A stretch of DNA of 32,009 nt from Anaerolineae bacterium (GCA_026645815.1 JAPKMR010000041.1:1-32009); one strand, 5' to 3'. Counted from the stretch's first letter, positions 16,559 to 24,756 are shown. Numbers and translations are program-made. The notes: generated by a model not told the origin, from the sequence alone.

Positions 16559-18190
16559 ATGTCTGCCGAAACCGATATCCTCATCCTTGGCTGTGGCATC
16601 GCCGGAGCGACTGCGGCGCTACAGTTAGCGCAATCCGGGCGGCAGGTCACCCTCATCACCCGCTCCTACACACCGGAGGAGACCAACACCCGCTACGCTC
16701 AGGGCGGCATCGTCGCGCGCGGTGAGGAGGATACGCCAGAACTGCTCACCGAGGATGTGCTGCGCGCGGGCGCCGGGTTGAGCTACCCGCCAGCCGTATC
16801 CATCCTGGCGGAGGAAGGTCCCGAGCTGGTGCGCCGCATTCTCGTTGAGGACGCCAGAGTTCCCTTCGACCACAACGCAGGCGGCCTTTCCAAAACACGC
16901 GAGGGCGGACATTCCGTCTCCCGCATCCTTCATGTGGGCGATGCCACCGGCAAAGCCATTCAAATCGCCCTGCTACAGCGGCTTGCCGAGCTGCCCAATG
17001 TCACCCTGCTCGCGGGGCACACCGCCGTGGATTTGATCACCTCCTCACATCACAGCCACGACCCTATGGCCATCTACCACCCCATCACCTGCCATGGCGC
17101 TTATGTCCTCGATCGGGCAGGGAACGCTATCCATCGCATCCTGGCGCGCGCCACCATCCTCGCCACAGGTGGCGTAGGACGCATCTACCGCCACACCACC
17201 AATCCAGAAGGCGCGCGCGGGGATGGACTGGCTATGGCATACCGGGCAGGTGCGCGGGTCATCAACGCCGAATACATCCAGTTTCACCCCACCACCCTTG
17301 CTATTGCCGGCGCCGATAACTTTCTCATCTCCGAGGCGGTGCGTGGTGAGGGAGCGCGACTTTACACCCCCTATGGACGCCATTTCATGGAACACTATGC
17401 GCCTAAGTGGGGCGATTTAGCACCCCGCGACGTCGTCGCCCGCGCCATCCACCATGAGATGCTGGAACACGGCTACCCGCATGTTCTGCTCAACCTTGCC
17501 GAGGCCATGCCCGCTTCACGCATTCCAGAGCGCTTTCCGACCATTTACGAGACCTGTCAAAAGGCAGGACTGGATATCACTCACGAGCCTATTCCGGTGG
17601 TCCCGGCAGCACACTACTTCTGCGGCGGCATTCACGTGGACAGTTGGGGACGCTCAACGCTTGAGGGACTCTACGCTATCGGGGAGGTAAGTTGCACCGG
17701 GTTGCACGGCGCCAACCGTTTAGCGAGCACCTCGCTACTTGAGGGATTGGTTTGGGGTGACAGGGCGGCACGCGATATTATCACTCGACGCGATCTCAAA
17801 CTGGCGTGCATTGAGGATATCCCCCCATGGCAAAGCGTCAGCAAGGGCAAGGCAGCCGACCCGGTCTTGCTCTACAATGACACGCGCAACATCCAAAACG
17901 TGATGTGGCTCTATGTGGGTTTGGCGCGCAGTACCCGGAGGCTAGCGCGCGCCCTGCGCGACCTCAACCATCTCTGGGGCGCCATTGACGAGTTCTATCG
18001 CACCACACGCCTGAACGATGCCCTGATTGGCCTGCGGAACATGGCGCAGACCGCCTGGATTGTCACCAACGCGGCATGGCACAATCGCCAATCGCGCGGC
18101 ACCCACTACCGTGAAGATGCCGCAGAACACGAATTCGCGGGTCTCCAGGATACTGAGGGTCCCCTACCCAACGCTTTGACGGAATTTTGA
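16559..18190 (+). CDS. nadB: L-aspartate oxidase NadB
   Basis: A 543-aa FAD enzyme that oxidises L-aspartate to iminoaspartate, the first step of de novo NAD synthesis. The dinucleotide-binding motif ILGCGIAGATAA (9-20) opens the protein. Family signatures follow: YAQGGIVA, GGHSVSRILHVGDATG, the active-site region IQFHPTTL, SEAVRGEGARL, DLAPRDVVARAI, and the FAD-domain end HYFCGGIHVDSWGRSTLEGLYAIGE with GANRLASTSLLEG. The C-terminal helical domain is complete. AAGGAGG lies 10 nt upstream of the ATG. The unstable product would pass to the NadA part of the upstream fusion protein, so both are likely made from one message. Fumarate reductase flavoprotein is excluded by the GANRLASTSLLEG motif and the context. 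Confidence 0.95.
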   Translation: MSAETDILILGCGIAGATAALQLAQSGRQVTLITRSYTPEETNTRYAQGGIVARGEEDTPELLTEDVLRAGAGLSYPPAVSILAEEGPELVRRILVEDARVPFDHNAGGLSKTREGGHSVSRILHVGDATGKAIQIALLQRLAELPNVTLLAGHTAVDLITSSHHSHDPMAIYHPITCHGAYVLDRAGNAIHRILARATILATGGVGRIYRHTTNPEGARGDGLAMAYRAGARVINAEYIQFHPTTLAIAGADNFLISEAVRGEGARLYTPYGRHFMEHYAPKWGDLAPRDVVARAIHHEMLEHGYPHVLLNLAEAMPASRIPERFPTIYETCQKAGLDITHEPIPVVPAAHYFCGGIHVDSWGRSTLEGLYAIGEVSCTGLHGANRLASTSLLEGLVWGDRAARDIITRRDLKLACIEDIPPWQSVSKGKAADPVLLYNDTRNIQNVMWLYVGLARSTRRLARALRDLNHLWGAIDEFYRTTRLNDALIGLRNMAQTAWIVTNAAWHNRQSRGTHYREDAAEHEFAGLQDTEGPLPNALTEF

Positions 18191-18209
18191 GCGGGGGCCT
18201 GGGAGCAGA

Positions 18210-20276
18210 TTACTCCCCACATCGCAACGGTTGGAGTTCGCGATAGGCGCCGTCGTCACGCAATGTGACACCAAGGTAGGGCGTGGGATCCAAGAATGCC
18301 GCGCCGGTCAAGGTATTCACGAAGCGCTCACCTGGCTCAGCACGCACAACACCAAAGCGCAGATGTTGCCACACGGGCATCGAACCGGGCCCGCCATTCC
18401 AGACGCCCTGATAGCCCAAGAGTTGCCCCTGTTTGACCGGCACGCCCTCGCTGCCGGGTGGAAATTCCGACGCGATGTATGAAGTTGTACCGTCGGCGCT
18501 CGCCAACCCATCGTAGAAGCTCCACACTTGCGCACCAGGTTGGAAGGGATCCTCGTGCAGCACGGCGACGCTCCCCTGCCAATCTGCAGCGCGATAAAGC
18601 CTGCCATCCGCTGCCGCCACCACGGGCACCTGCGTCAGATTACCCCGCCCGAAAAGCATCAGCGCCACACTATCCCAACGCAAGCCCAAATCGGCACGGG
18701 TGGGAATCCGCCACGGTGCACCGGCGCAGGTTTCCGGAACGGGAACTGCAGGCGCATTGCGCGGGCGGTACACACGCGTATCGGCATACTCCGCCACAGG
18801 TTTATACGCCTCTTCGACCGCCGCCAGCATCTCGGCGGTCCACCGCTCCCGATAAACATCGAAGGTTGGGAAATAGTGGATCATCACCGCAGCAAATTCA
18901 CCGTTGCGAATCTGCTCCACAAACGCCGTTTGATCCCACACACCCGCCCATGCCAGCTGAGTTACCTCGAAAGGCTGGATGGTGAGCGGGCGTCCTTGCA
19001 GGGTCAGGATACCCATGTACTCATCGGCGAGCACGGGTCCTTCGATACGCGCGACCGCTGCATCCAGGGCGCGCAATTCTTCAAGCACATCCCAACGCGA
19101 GGTGGTTCGGAGGACGTAATCAGATTCCGTGACCGCCAGCATGTGCCGGGTCTGCCAGCCGAGCACCACCAGCAGAAGCACCGCAAGCCAACGCACAGTT
19201 TTCCCAGGATGCGCCATACGGCTCCAGGCCACTGCCATTCCCGCAAGCAAGCTCAACGCAGCGCAAAGTTCCAGAAGGTAATTGACGTTGGAGCCAATCT
19301 TGCCGATAGTAAGCGCGGTGAGCGTAGCACCCACTGCATAGGGCGCGGCGACCGTCCAACCTTTGACCCGCGCGGCAGGTAAGCCGAACAGCATTCCGGC
19401 GCCTAGTAATGAAAGCCACGACGCCGCATCCCAGAACTGCTCCAGATTCCAGCGCAGACGCTCCATGCCAAAGTCATTCACATTAGCAGTGACGATATTG
19501 AAGAAGAAACCGCCCCGGGTCGCAGCATTGAGAGCGAGGAAAACAGCGCCGCCCAATCCACCCACCAGAGCTGCCAGTGTAAAAGCGCGGCGCGGTCCAC
19601 ACCCACCCCAGAGCCAGATGAATGCCGCGAAAGGCGCTGCAAGCGCGTAGGATTGGCGAGTATACGCGGCTGCAGCGAGCAAAACGGCGCCGGTGAGCAA
19701 GCCCGCCCACCCTTCAGGCGCACGCACGAGGGCGTAAAGCCCTCCCAGGCTCAAAGCAAGCGCCAGCAAGTCAATGCGGAGTAAGCCCGACCAGTGAACG
19801 ACAAAGGGGAAAGCCAAAAAGAGCCCGGCGGCGATGAGGGCAGCAAGCGCATCGCGGCGCAAGCGGTAGATAATGAGTGCGAGGAAAACACCGGACGCGA
19901 GTGCACTGAGAGCCGAGAGCAATCGCCCGCCCCAGAAATTCGGTCCCCAAAGCGCAACGAAGGGCGAAATGGCAACCACATAGAGCGGCGGGTAATTGGA
20001 GATGGTGTAAGGGGCAGAATCCAGGGTAGGAAGGTAGAGAGATTCACCGGCAAGCAGACGCATCGCCTGATCCACAAGCGGCGCTTCACCATAATCCAGC
20101 GGATAGGGGAAGGTAATGGAAAGCGCCTCAGTGCGAAGGAAGAGCCAGGCGCCCCCACTCAACGCCAGCAAGAGTACCAATACCGCCAAAAGTTCAAGTG
20201 CGGATTGGAAGGTGAGATGATGACCAGGCAAGAGTGCCAGCGCACCAGAGAAGCGTTTTTCAGAGTCAGGTCGCAC
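18210..20276 (-). CDS. GT-C membrane glycosyltransferase with degenerate M23-like C-terminal domain
   Basis: A 688-aa membrane protein. Residues about 25-390 hold many hydrophobic helices, starting with LLAVLVLLLALSGGAWLF, then a first outer loop with DYGE (61-64), the acidic motif expected of GT-C enzymes of the GT39/ArnT type that use polyprenyl-linked sugars, and ISNYPPLYV. A soluble part follows. Residues about 515-665 resemble an M23/LytM beta-sheet domain: VPVVAAADGRLYR, PVKQGQLLGYQG, and HLRFGV (638-643) where the family has HLHFEV. The HxGxD zinc site is missing and the second His of HxH is Arg640, so peptidase activity is unlikely. The GTG start has GAGG 8 nt upstream. It converges with nadB (19-bp gap). 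Confidence 0.8.
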   Translation of the reverse strand: MRPDSEKRFSGALALLPGHHLTFQSALELLAVLVLLLALSGGAWLFLRTEALSITFPYPLDYGEAPLVDQAMRLLAGESLYLPTLDSAPYTISNYPPLYVVAISPFVALWGPNFWGGRLLSALSALASGVFLALIIYRLRRDALAALIAAGLFLAFPFVVHWSGLLRIDLLALALSLGGLYALVRAPEGWAGLLTGAVLLAAAAYTRQSYALAAPFAAFIWLWGGCGPRRAFTLAALVGGLGGAVFLALNAATRGGFFFNIVTANVNDFGMERLRWNLEQFWDAASWLSLLGAGMLFGLPAARVKGWTVAAPYAVGATLTALTIGKIGSNVNYLLELCAALSLLAGMAVAWSRMAHPGKTVRWLAVLLLVVLGWQTRHMLAVTESDYVLRTTSRWDVLEELRALDAAVARIEGPVLADEYMGILTLQGRPLTIQPFEVTQLAWAGVWDQTAFVEQIRNGEFAAVMIHYFPTFDVYRERWTAEMLAAVEEAYKPVAEYADTRVYRPRNAPAVPVPETCAGAPWRIPTRADLGLRWDSVALMLFGRGNLTQVPVVAAADGRLYRAADWQGSVAVLHEDPFQPGAQVWSFYDGLASADGTTSYIASEFPPGSEGVPVKQGQLLGYQGVWNGGPGSMPVWQHLRFGVVRAEPGERFVNTLTGAAFLDPTPYLGVTLRDDGAYRELQPLRCGE

Positions 20277-20318
20277 GGGTTCTTCCTCAGCGGTTCAGGG
20301 TGATTTGAGAACAACAAT

Positions 20319-20346
20319 ATTCTAGCACCACTGGAATCGTGGGCAA
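20319..20346 (-). promoter_or_regulatory. Promoter of the GT-C gene
   Basis: On the minus strand TTGCCC (20341-20346) and TAGAAT (20319-20324) are 16 bp apart. Predicted transcription start is near 20312, a 36-nt leader before the GTG at 20276. Confidence 0.55.
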
Positions 20347-20452
20347 GGTTACGGGTATAGGACAAATTATTGGGAAGTTTAGAGGTCGGGTTGGCGAGAG
20401 AGTGCGTTTAGACACTTTGACGCGCCAAAGAGACGCAGAGGTAGGTTTTTTT

Positions 20453-20497
20453 TGTGATTTTCGTGAACGGGGCGCAGCCCCGTTCACGAAAATCACA
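20453..20497. repeat. Perfect 21-bp inverted repeat with 3-nt loop
   Basis: Arms 20453-20473 and 20477-20497 are exact complements around GCA. The stem runs from an AT-rich base (TGTGATTTTCG) to a GC-rich tip (ACGGGGC). A run of eight T's precedes it on the plus strand. It has the same build as 3829-3867 and 4528-4562, though the sequence differs. Confidence 0.9.
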
Positions 20498-20972
20498 CCG
20501 GCAGAAAGAAGCGCCGAGTACGGCGACGCAGATGTTTGAGCGCTGGCAAGGGCTATTTGCAAGATGCCAATCTTATTTTTCCCAATATTCTGTCGTATAC
20601 CCATGTTGGACGCGGGCATTCATAGCAGGTGAAAGGGCTTTTGCGTACCCCGTGAGGCTCGCTGTGCGATTGGTTTTCTTCCTCAACGGAAAGGATTGCG
20701 TGCGCCGAGCGCGTTTCCCAAACCGCCTCGAAAACTTCAACAATAGCCAGTTGGGTCGGCAAGGCTTCATCCATCGTTACGCTGCCATGTCCGCCTATAT
20801 AAGCCCATACATGCAGAGCGTATTCGCGGGTCCCCGCAGTTCTCCAACGGCGGAAGCCTGATCTGCCGCCAACAGGAATGCTACGATGGGCAATGCGGCG
20901 GTCACGACCAGTATGAGAGAACCAGCTAACAGCAGGATAAAACTGCTCCCGATGCCAAATGTCCTTGCATTT
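20498..20972. other. Intergenic stretch, no convincing gene
   Basis: Several short open frames cross this stretch but none has a family match, a ribosome binding site or protein-like codon use. A minus-strand frame ending at 20795 encodes a hydrophobic segment (SSFILLLAGSLILVV and following) yet lacks a start codon outside the upstream gene, so it may be a remnant of a membrane protein. The dispersed repeat copy 20614-20690 lies here. Confidence 0.6.
20614..20690 (+). repeat. Dispersed repeat, inverted copy A
   Basis: About three quarters of 77 bases match the reverse complement of roughly 24555-24630. Shared stretches include GGGCATTC, TGCGTACCC and TGAGGCTCGC. Both copies lie outside recognisable genes, and differences are not restricted to third codon positions, so it looks like a non-coding element rather than a gene fragment. 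Confidence 0.65.
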
Positions 20973-22040
20973 TCACGGTGAAACGGATTGTTCGCTCTTG
21001 ATTTTTGCCCACGCGACAAGCGCGCCGTTCTGCCCCAGGTGTGACAGCAACAGCCGCTCCAGGTCATCAGGCAGGTCATTGAACTCGAAGCGCACTCTCC
21101 CCCCGCTTGCGCCAAGCTGCACCTCTGTCATGGCGGCCTGACTGATTTTGTGCAGCGCAATTTCACGCTCACCGGGGGTCAGGTTGGCCCAATCTACAAA
21201 GAGGGGCTTGACGCGCGTCCCATCATCGAGTATCAGGGTCACACCCAAAGCCTGATCCAGGTACGCTTCGAAATCCATACTTCCATCCGACTCCGCTTCT
21301 GGCAATACATACGGCGCGTGGCATTTGACCTTGAGTCCCTGCGCCATGCAGTAGTTTTTTACCTGACTGCGGAGCGCTCGCGCTGCCCTCTGATCGGTCA
21401 CCGTGAAACGCTCCGAGAGTTGATGCAACATGCCTCCATCCAGCAGTCGCTCGGTGCAGCAGCCTGGAAGGCCCTGCAGGAAGCCCTCGCCGTAATGTGC
21501 GACATACGATGGGCCAAACACATTGACCCAACTGAGAGTCAACAGCCTTTGCTTGCGCACGTCGGTCTCGGTGGTTGTGTTCCTGTCAGCCCGATCAATC
21601 CACCCAAGTTCCGGTTGGGCATGGGAATAGAGCGCGACGATCAAGCGCTTGAGGTGCTGCGCATAGGGTTCTACATAGCCGTGCTGATTGGTGAACTCAA
21701 AGTCCACCAGGGCGCTGAGCCGTAGCCGATTGTCGCGCGGGTTGATTTGCAGGAACTCGAAACTGCCGATCAGATCTGGCATGGCACGGGGGTGGGCTTT
21801 GAATAAGGTAGTCCAACGGGTGGGCGTGTTGGTTTTGCGCTCCACGTGATCAACCAGGTAATGCCCTTTGACCAGCGCCTCGATGTGTTCGCGTTGGTTG
21901 ATTCTGCGCATACGCCCATCAACAAGCTGCTCGATGACAAATCCCGCATCGAACATAGCCTCTACGAGCGGTTTGACATCGTCATGCGCCGTGATGCCGC
22001 GGCACTGGTAGAATGTCAGATCAAGAGATAAGTCCAGCAT
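20973..22040 (-). CDS. Immunity-like protein (Imm52-like or related), last gene of immunity array
   Basis: A 355-aa soluble protein. The central part (about 150-230) has LSWVNVFGPSYVAHYGEGFL, a following LPGCCTERLLDGGMLHQL and a helix TVTDQRAARALRSQVKNY, a layout reminiscent of the Imm52 family of polymorphic-toxin immunity proteins, though I cannot confirm the family from memory. The N-terminal third, DLTFYQCRGITAHDDVKPLVEAMF, and the C-terminal 90 residues are not recognised. The assignment rests mainly on its place, 18 nt behind a SUKH gene in an array of immunity genes on the same strand. The Shine-Dalgarno is weak (GAGG 13 nt upstream). It may be a two-domain fusion, given its length. 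Confidence 0.6.
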   Translation of the reverse strand: MLDLSLDLTFYQCRGITAHDDVKPLVEAMFDAGFVIEQLVDGRMRRINQREHIEALVKGHYLVDHVERKTNTPTRWTTLFKAHPRAMPDLIGSFEFLQINPRDNRLRLSALVDFEFTNQHGYVEPYAQHLKRLIVALYSHAQPELGWIDRADRNTTTETDVRKQRLLTLSWVNVFGPSYVAHYGEGFLQGLPGCCTERLLDGGMLHQLSERFTVTDQRAARALRSQVKNYCMAQGLKVKCHAPYVLPEAESDGSMDFEAYLDQALGVTLILDDGTRVKPLFVDWANLTPGEREIALHKISQAAMTEVQLGASGGRVRFEFNDLPDDLERLLLSHLGQNGALVAWAKIKSEQSVSP

Positions 22041-22058
22041 TGTAGACGTTTATCCTCT

Positions 22059-22508
22059 TCACTTCAGATTAGCCAGAAAAGCGTCAAAAGACTCGGCCAC
22101 GAAATACAGGTTGTCCCACGTCGGCGCTGCGCCCTCTTCGGCTTCTTCTTCGTGGTCCCAGAACCAGATTTGGCCCGCCTTCTCGCCGGACACAGCGACA
22201 AAGATGAGATTGCCGCCCGGATCGCAGGCAAAGGGAAACAATGTGTCCGGGTAACGCCCCCGATGGCGGCGCAGAACCTGTTCCAGGTCAATGCTGTCTT
22301 GTGCCGCTACTGGAAAGAACCATTCTACGCTGATCAGCTCTATGCGCCCGTCGCGGTGGGTAATTTCGAAATCCGCCGGCTCCGGATAGCCGCCGTTGTG
22401 TACCAGCAGAAATTCCCGGTACGCCGCCGGGACGGGCCGCCCGCTGCGACGCTCCACCGCGTCGAGCGTCGCCGGGGTGATGGAAGGGTAGGCATCATGG
22501 ATAATCAT
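22059..22508 (-). CDS. SMI1/KNR4 (SUKH) family immunity protein
   Basis: A 149-aa protein matching the SUKH superfamily: the N-terminal helix with SGRPVPAAYREFLLVHNGG, where the 'LP-x-y-r-x-f-l-x-x-n-G-G' pattern is clear, a middle WFFPV, the strand pair FPFACDPGGNLIFVAV, and QIWFWDHEEE. SUKH proteins in bacteria neutralise diverse nuclease and deaminase toxins of polymorphic systems, in the cytoplasm. Length is typical. AAGGAG lies 11 nt before the ATG. It sits between the Imm1-like gene (20-nt gap) and the 355-aa gene (18-nt gap), which suggests one transcript. No cognate toxin is seen within the window. Confidence 0.88.
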   Translation of the reverse strand: MIIHDAYPSITPATLDAVERRSGRPVPAAYREFLLVHNGGYPEPADFEITHRDGRIELISVEWFFPVAAQDSIDLEQVLRRHRGRYPDTLFPFACDPGGNLIFVAVSGEKAGQIWFWDHEEEAEEGAAPTWDNLYFVAESFDAFLANLK

Positions 22509-22528
22509 GGGTATAGTTTCTCCTTACA

Positions 22529-22939
22529 TCATGCTTCCTCAAAGTTTGGCGCGGCCCACTGCAACGTGGGATCGAGCGCGCGGTGCAGGTAGAAATAGCG
22601 TGCGGCCTGCAACGCCATCTCTAGCGGTACATAGAATGTGCCCGCGAGCGGCGTCTCTTGTCCGCCGACGGATTGCGTCACCAGTGCATCGCCCTGTGTC
22701 GTATCCACCAGATGCCGTGGATAATCCGCGCCCGCAGGCTGCACGCTGACCACCACGCGCCCTTCCTCGCCGCCGCCCAGGATGAACCAGGCCGCTTCGG
22801 CTGTGCCGCTGGCGTATTCCAGCACGGCGTCATCATGGCGATAGCCATTCAAACGGCGCAAGACAGCCTCTACCTCGGTCCAGGTGAGCGTAGGGAAATC
22901 CAGGTACGTGGAAAACTCGCGCAACTGCAACAGCCACAT
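22529..22939 (-). CDS. Imm1 family immunity protein
   Basis: About 136 residues. The Imm1 layout is visible: TWTEVEAVLRRLNG, then an acidic strand VLEYASG, WFILGGGEEGRVVVSVQP, the SVGGQETPLAGTFYVPLEMALQAARYFY segment and a C-terminal LDPTLQWA. Imm1 proteins protect against deaminase and other polymorphic toxins, by direct binding. The ATG at 22939 was chosen because it lies at the junction with the preceding gene (whose stop is at 22944-22946) and begins just before the conserved strand; an open frame extends up to 22984 inside the preceding gene, so earlier starts at 22963 or 22984 are possible. It precedes the SUKH gene by 20 nt. Confidence 0.75.
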   Translation of the reverse strand: MWLLQLREFSTYLDFPTLTWTEVEAVLRRLNGYRHDDAVLEYASGTAEAAWFILGGGEEGRVVVSVQPAGADYPRHLVDTTQGDALVTQSVGGQETPLAGTFYVPLEMALQAARYFYLHRALDPTLQWAAPNFEEA

Positions 22940-22943
22940 AGTC

Positions 22944-23381
22944 CTATCCCGCAATAACCGCATGGATGAAACGGTCTGCCGCATCCAGCATCAATTCGAC
23001 GGTATGCCCCCAGAACAGATCGCCGTCCTGAAAATAAAAAACTACATCGCCCTCTGCATAGAAGACCAACGCTTCCGGCGTCAACCGCTGCTTGAATTCG
23101 ATTTCGGTGACCAGAGGTTCATCCTCCTCCAACCAGAGGTCGTTTTTCAGCGGCAGCAGTTCTTGTGCAGCGTACGCTTCCGCCAGGTGGTGATATGCGG
23201 GGAACTCGTGTAACACCTCCCGCGCGCGGCGCAGGGCCGGCGTCAGATCATCGGCATCGTCCGTGTGCAGCATCAGATCAATCAGAACGCCGTCAATCTC
23301 TACTGTGCCGGTGTAGCATCCAAACCGTTCCTCGTAGGAGAGCGCGTTGAGCGCGTTTGAAATGTGGGCATCGTTCAGCAT
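22944..23381 (-). CDS. DUF2262 domain protein (immunity-associated)
   Basis: A 145-aa acidic protein. The first half has FGCYTGTVEIDGVLIDLMLHTDD, then LLPLKNDLWLEEDEPLVTEIEFKQRLTPEA, and it ends with VFYFQDGDLFWGHTVEL, the DUF2262 hallmark (dG..FwGH.i.v). Members are common among immunity and neighbouring genes of polymorphic toxin loci; molecular role is unknown. The ATG has GGAGGG 6 nt upstream, the best ribosome site of the array. Its stop lies 4 nt before the likely Imm1 start, so the two are probably translated together. It is downstream of the disrupted WD40-like gene. Confidence 0.75.
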   Translation of the reverse strand: MLNDAHISNALNALSYEERFGCYTGTVEIDGVLIDLMLHTDDADDLTPALRRAREVLHEFPAYHHLAEAYAAQELLPLKNDLWLEEDEPLVTEIEFKQRLTPEALVFYAEGDVVFYFQDGDLFWGHTVELMLDAADRFIHAVIAG

Positions 23382-23453
23382 CAGATTCCCTCCTGTTTAG
23401 AATCCCGCGATAGATGGTCAAATCGTCCAATACCGGAACGTCCCTTGCTGATC

Positions 23454-24178
23454 TCAGGCCAGGCAACCGCGCCCATCCGCCGTCGGGACGAGACCGTAAA
23501 TGTAATCCGGGTGGCCGTGGAGTTCGGTCAGGACGCGGCCCTCGGTATCCCAGACGAGGACGCGGTTGTGGTTGCTGTCCACGCCAAAGACCCGCCCGGC
23601 CGCCAGGCGCGGCACGATCTGGGTCACGCGCCACAGATGGCCGCCCTCGACATCGCGCCAGGTCAGCAGCGGCCCGGCGTCCATGTTCAGTGCGTCGTGG
23701 ATGGCCTACCGGCCTGGAAAGCGCGCTAGCGCCCATCCACCACCGCGAGGACATGCTGCCCGTCGGGGGCTACATCCACGCTCTCGATGACGCTTTCTGG
23801 TAGCGTCCCCTGCGCCTGTGTCTCACTGGCGACTACGAGATGCACGCCCAGCGGCCCGGCGCGGTGTGCCAGCAGCTCCGCTGGGGTGGGGAGCGTCACC
23901 GGCGGTAGCGGCGTTGGTGACAGCGAGCCGCCATCAGCTAATCGCCAACCGAGCAAGCGCGCACCCTGCAACGCCCAGACCGCGTCGCCCGCGCAGACCA
24001 GGTCAGCCACCGGCTGTCCATCCGCCGGGCGAAACGTGGCAGCGTAAGCCAGCCTGCCATCCGCACTAATGCGCCAGTGCAGGATTTTCCCATCCAGGTT
24101 GGCAGAGAGCAGGTGTTCCTGCCCGCCAAACGCGCAGGCAATCACTGGCGCGGTGTGGGCGTCAGCCAGTTTCATCAT
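23454..24178 (-). pseudogene. WD40-repeat protein gene, frame-disrupted
   Basis: The first part (24178 down to 23726, about 150 codons) encodes WD40-like blades: AHTAPVIACAFGGQEHLLSA, DGKILHWRISADG, VWALQGARLLGWRLADG and VDVAPDGQHVLAVVDGR, then a TAG. Blade-like coding resumes in another frame (23684 to 23454): RVFGVDSNHNRVLVWDTEG, LTELHGHPDYIYGLVPTADG, then stops. The join has a stop in both frames, so the gene looks broken by an indel plus sequence loss; two short independent proteins are less likely because the second part has no ribosome site. The start, ATGATG, has GGAGG 4-7 nt upstream and overlaps the stop of a short upstream frame. It heads the immunity array. Confidence 0.6.
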
Positions 24179-24384
24179 AGCACCTCCTCGATGCGTAGAG
24201 AGCGCAAGCGCGCTGCAGCTACGGCGCGAACAAGCAATTCTCGCCCAACGCGGCGAATAATTCCGGCAATACGGTTTCCGATGTTCCGACAGGCCTCTGG
24301 TCGCTGCCAAAGCCCTGGGGCGGGGGTCCCCGCGCCCGACGGCGGCGCCGGGCCGGTGGGATTTGCCGCTGGTGGCGCCGCCAC
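24175..24384 (-). CDS. Short open frame before WD40 gene, possible gene remnant
   Basis: A 69-codon frame ends in a TGA that overlaps the WD40 ATG (ATGA), the arrangement of translationally coupled genes. Its product has a Pro/Gly/Ala-rich stretch then a basic helical end (RIAGIIRRVGRELLVRAV, ending EEVL). The GTG at its 5' end has no ribosome site and borders a dispersed repeat, so it may be the tail of a gene whose front was replaced. Not recognised. Confidence 0.25.
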   Translation of the reverse strand: MAAPPAANPTGPAPPSGAGTPAPGLWQRPEACRNIGNRIAGIIRRVGRELLVRAVAAARLRSLRIEEVL

Positions 24385-24386
24385 TA

Positions 24387-24656
24387 GGGATTTCGTAGCA
24401 GGTCGCTGACCGAAACTGCGTTACGCCCCGCATAATGCCTCTGAAACGCAAGCATTCGCAGAATGCCGGCATTCGTCCCAAGCTTGCGCAGCACCAGGTT
24501 GCGCAGCACCAGGTTGCGTAGCACCAGGTTGCGTAGCACCAGGTTGCGTAGCAACCCGTTAATCAAGTAGCCAACTTGCACTGCGAGCCTCATAGGGTAC
24601 GCAGAAGCCCGCTGAGCTGCTACGAATGCCCTTGCCCGGAAACTGCTTGCACCGGC
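24387..24656 (+). repeat. Dispersed composite element, copy R1
   Basis: Two blocks, 24387-24450 (with GTCGCTGACCG) and 24612-24656 (with TACGAATGCC), reappear in the same order and orientation at 26822-26885 and 26985-27029. The reverse complement of about 24555-24630 also matches 20614-20690. The middle holds a 15-bp tandem array absent from the second direct copy. No protein product is supported. Confidence 0.55.
24486..24560 (+). repeat. Five-unit 15-bp tandem repeat
   Basis: Five exact-length units, 24486-24500, 24501-24515, 24516-24530, 24531-24545 and 24546-24560. Units are GCGYAGCACCAGGTT (Y changes from C in the first two to T in the rest), the last unit being slightly diverged. Read on the minus strand the array would encode NLVLR repeats, but the surrounding frame has no gene features. 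Confidence 0.85.
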
Positions 24657-24756
24657 GGGTGGGTGATTGTAACCTGACTTCCGCTGCGACGGCGCAATAG
24701 TCGCGGCACACGTCCCAAGCGGTTCCAGCGCTCTGGGGCATTTTTGCATCTCTCTT

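Noticed and set aside
20454..20861. 135-codon plus-strand frame
   Set aside because: It crosses a perfect palindrome and a dispersed repeat, and its residues look like a translated non-coding repeat.
20795..20972. Minus-strand hydrophobic segment after the immunity array, possible small membrane protein
   Set aside because: The frame has no start codon between the upstream gene's stop and the hydrophobic stretch and no Shine-Dalgarno; kept only as a possible remnant.
23293..23754. 153-codon minus-strand Arg/Pro-rich frame
   Set aside because: It is a shadow of the WD40 and DUF2262 coding frames, with the composition typical of an out-of-frame GC-rich reading.
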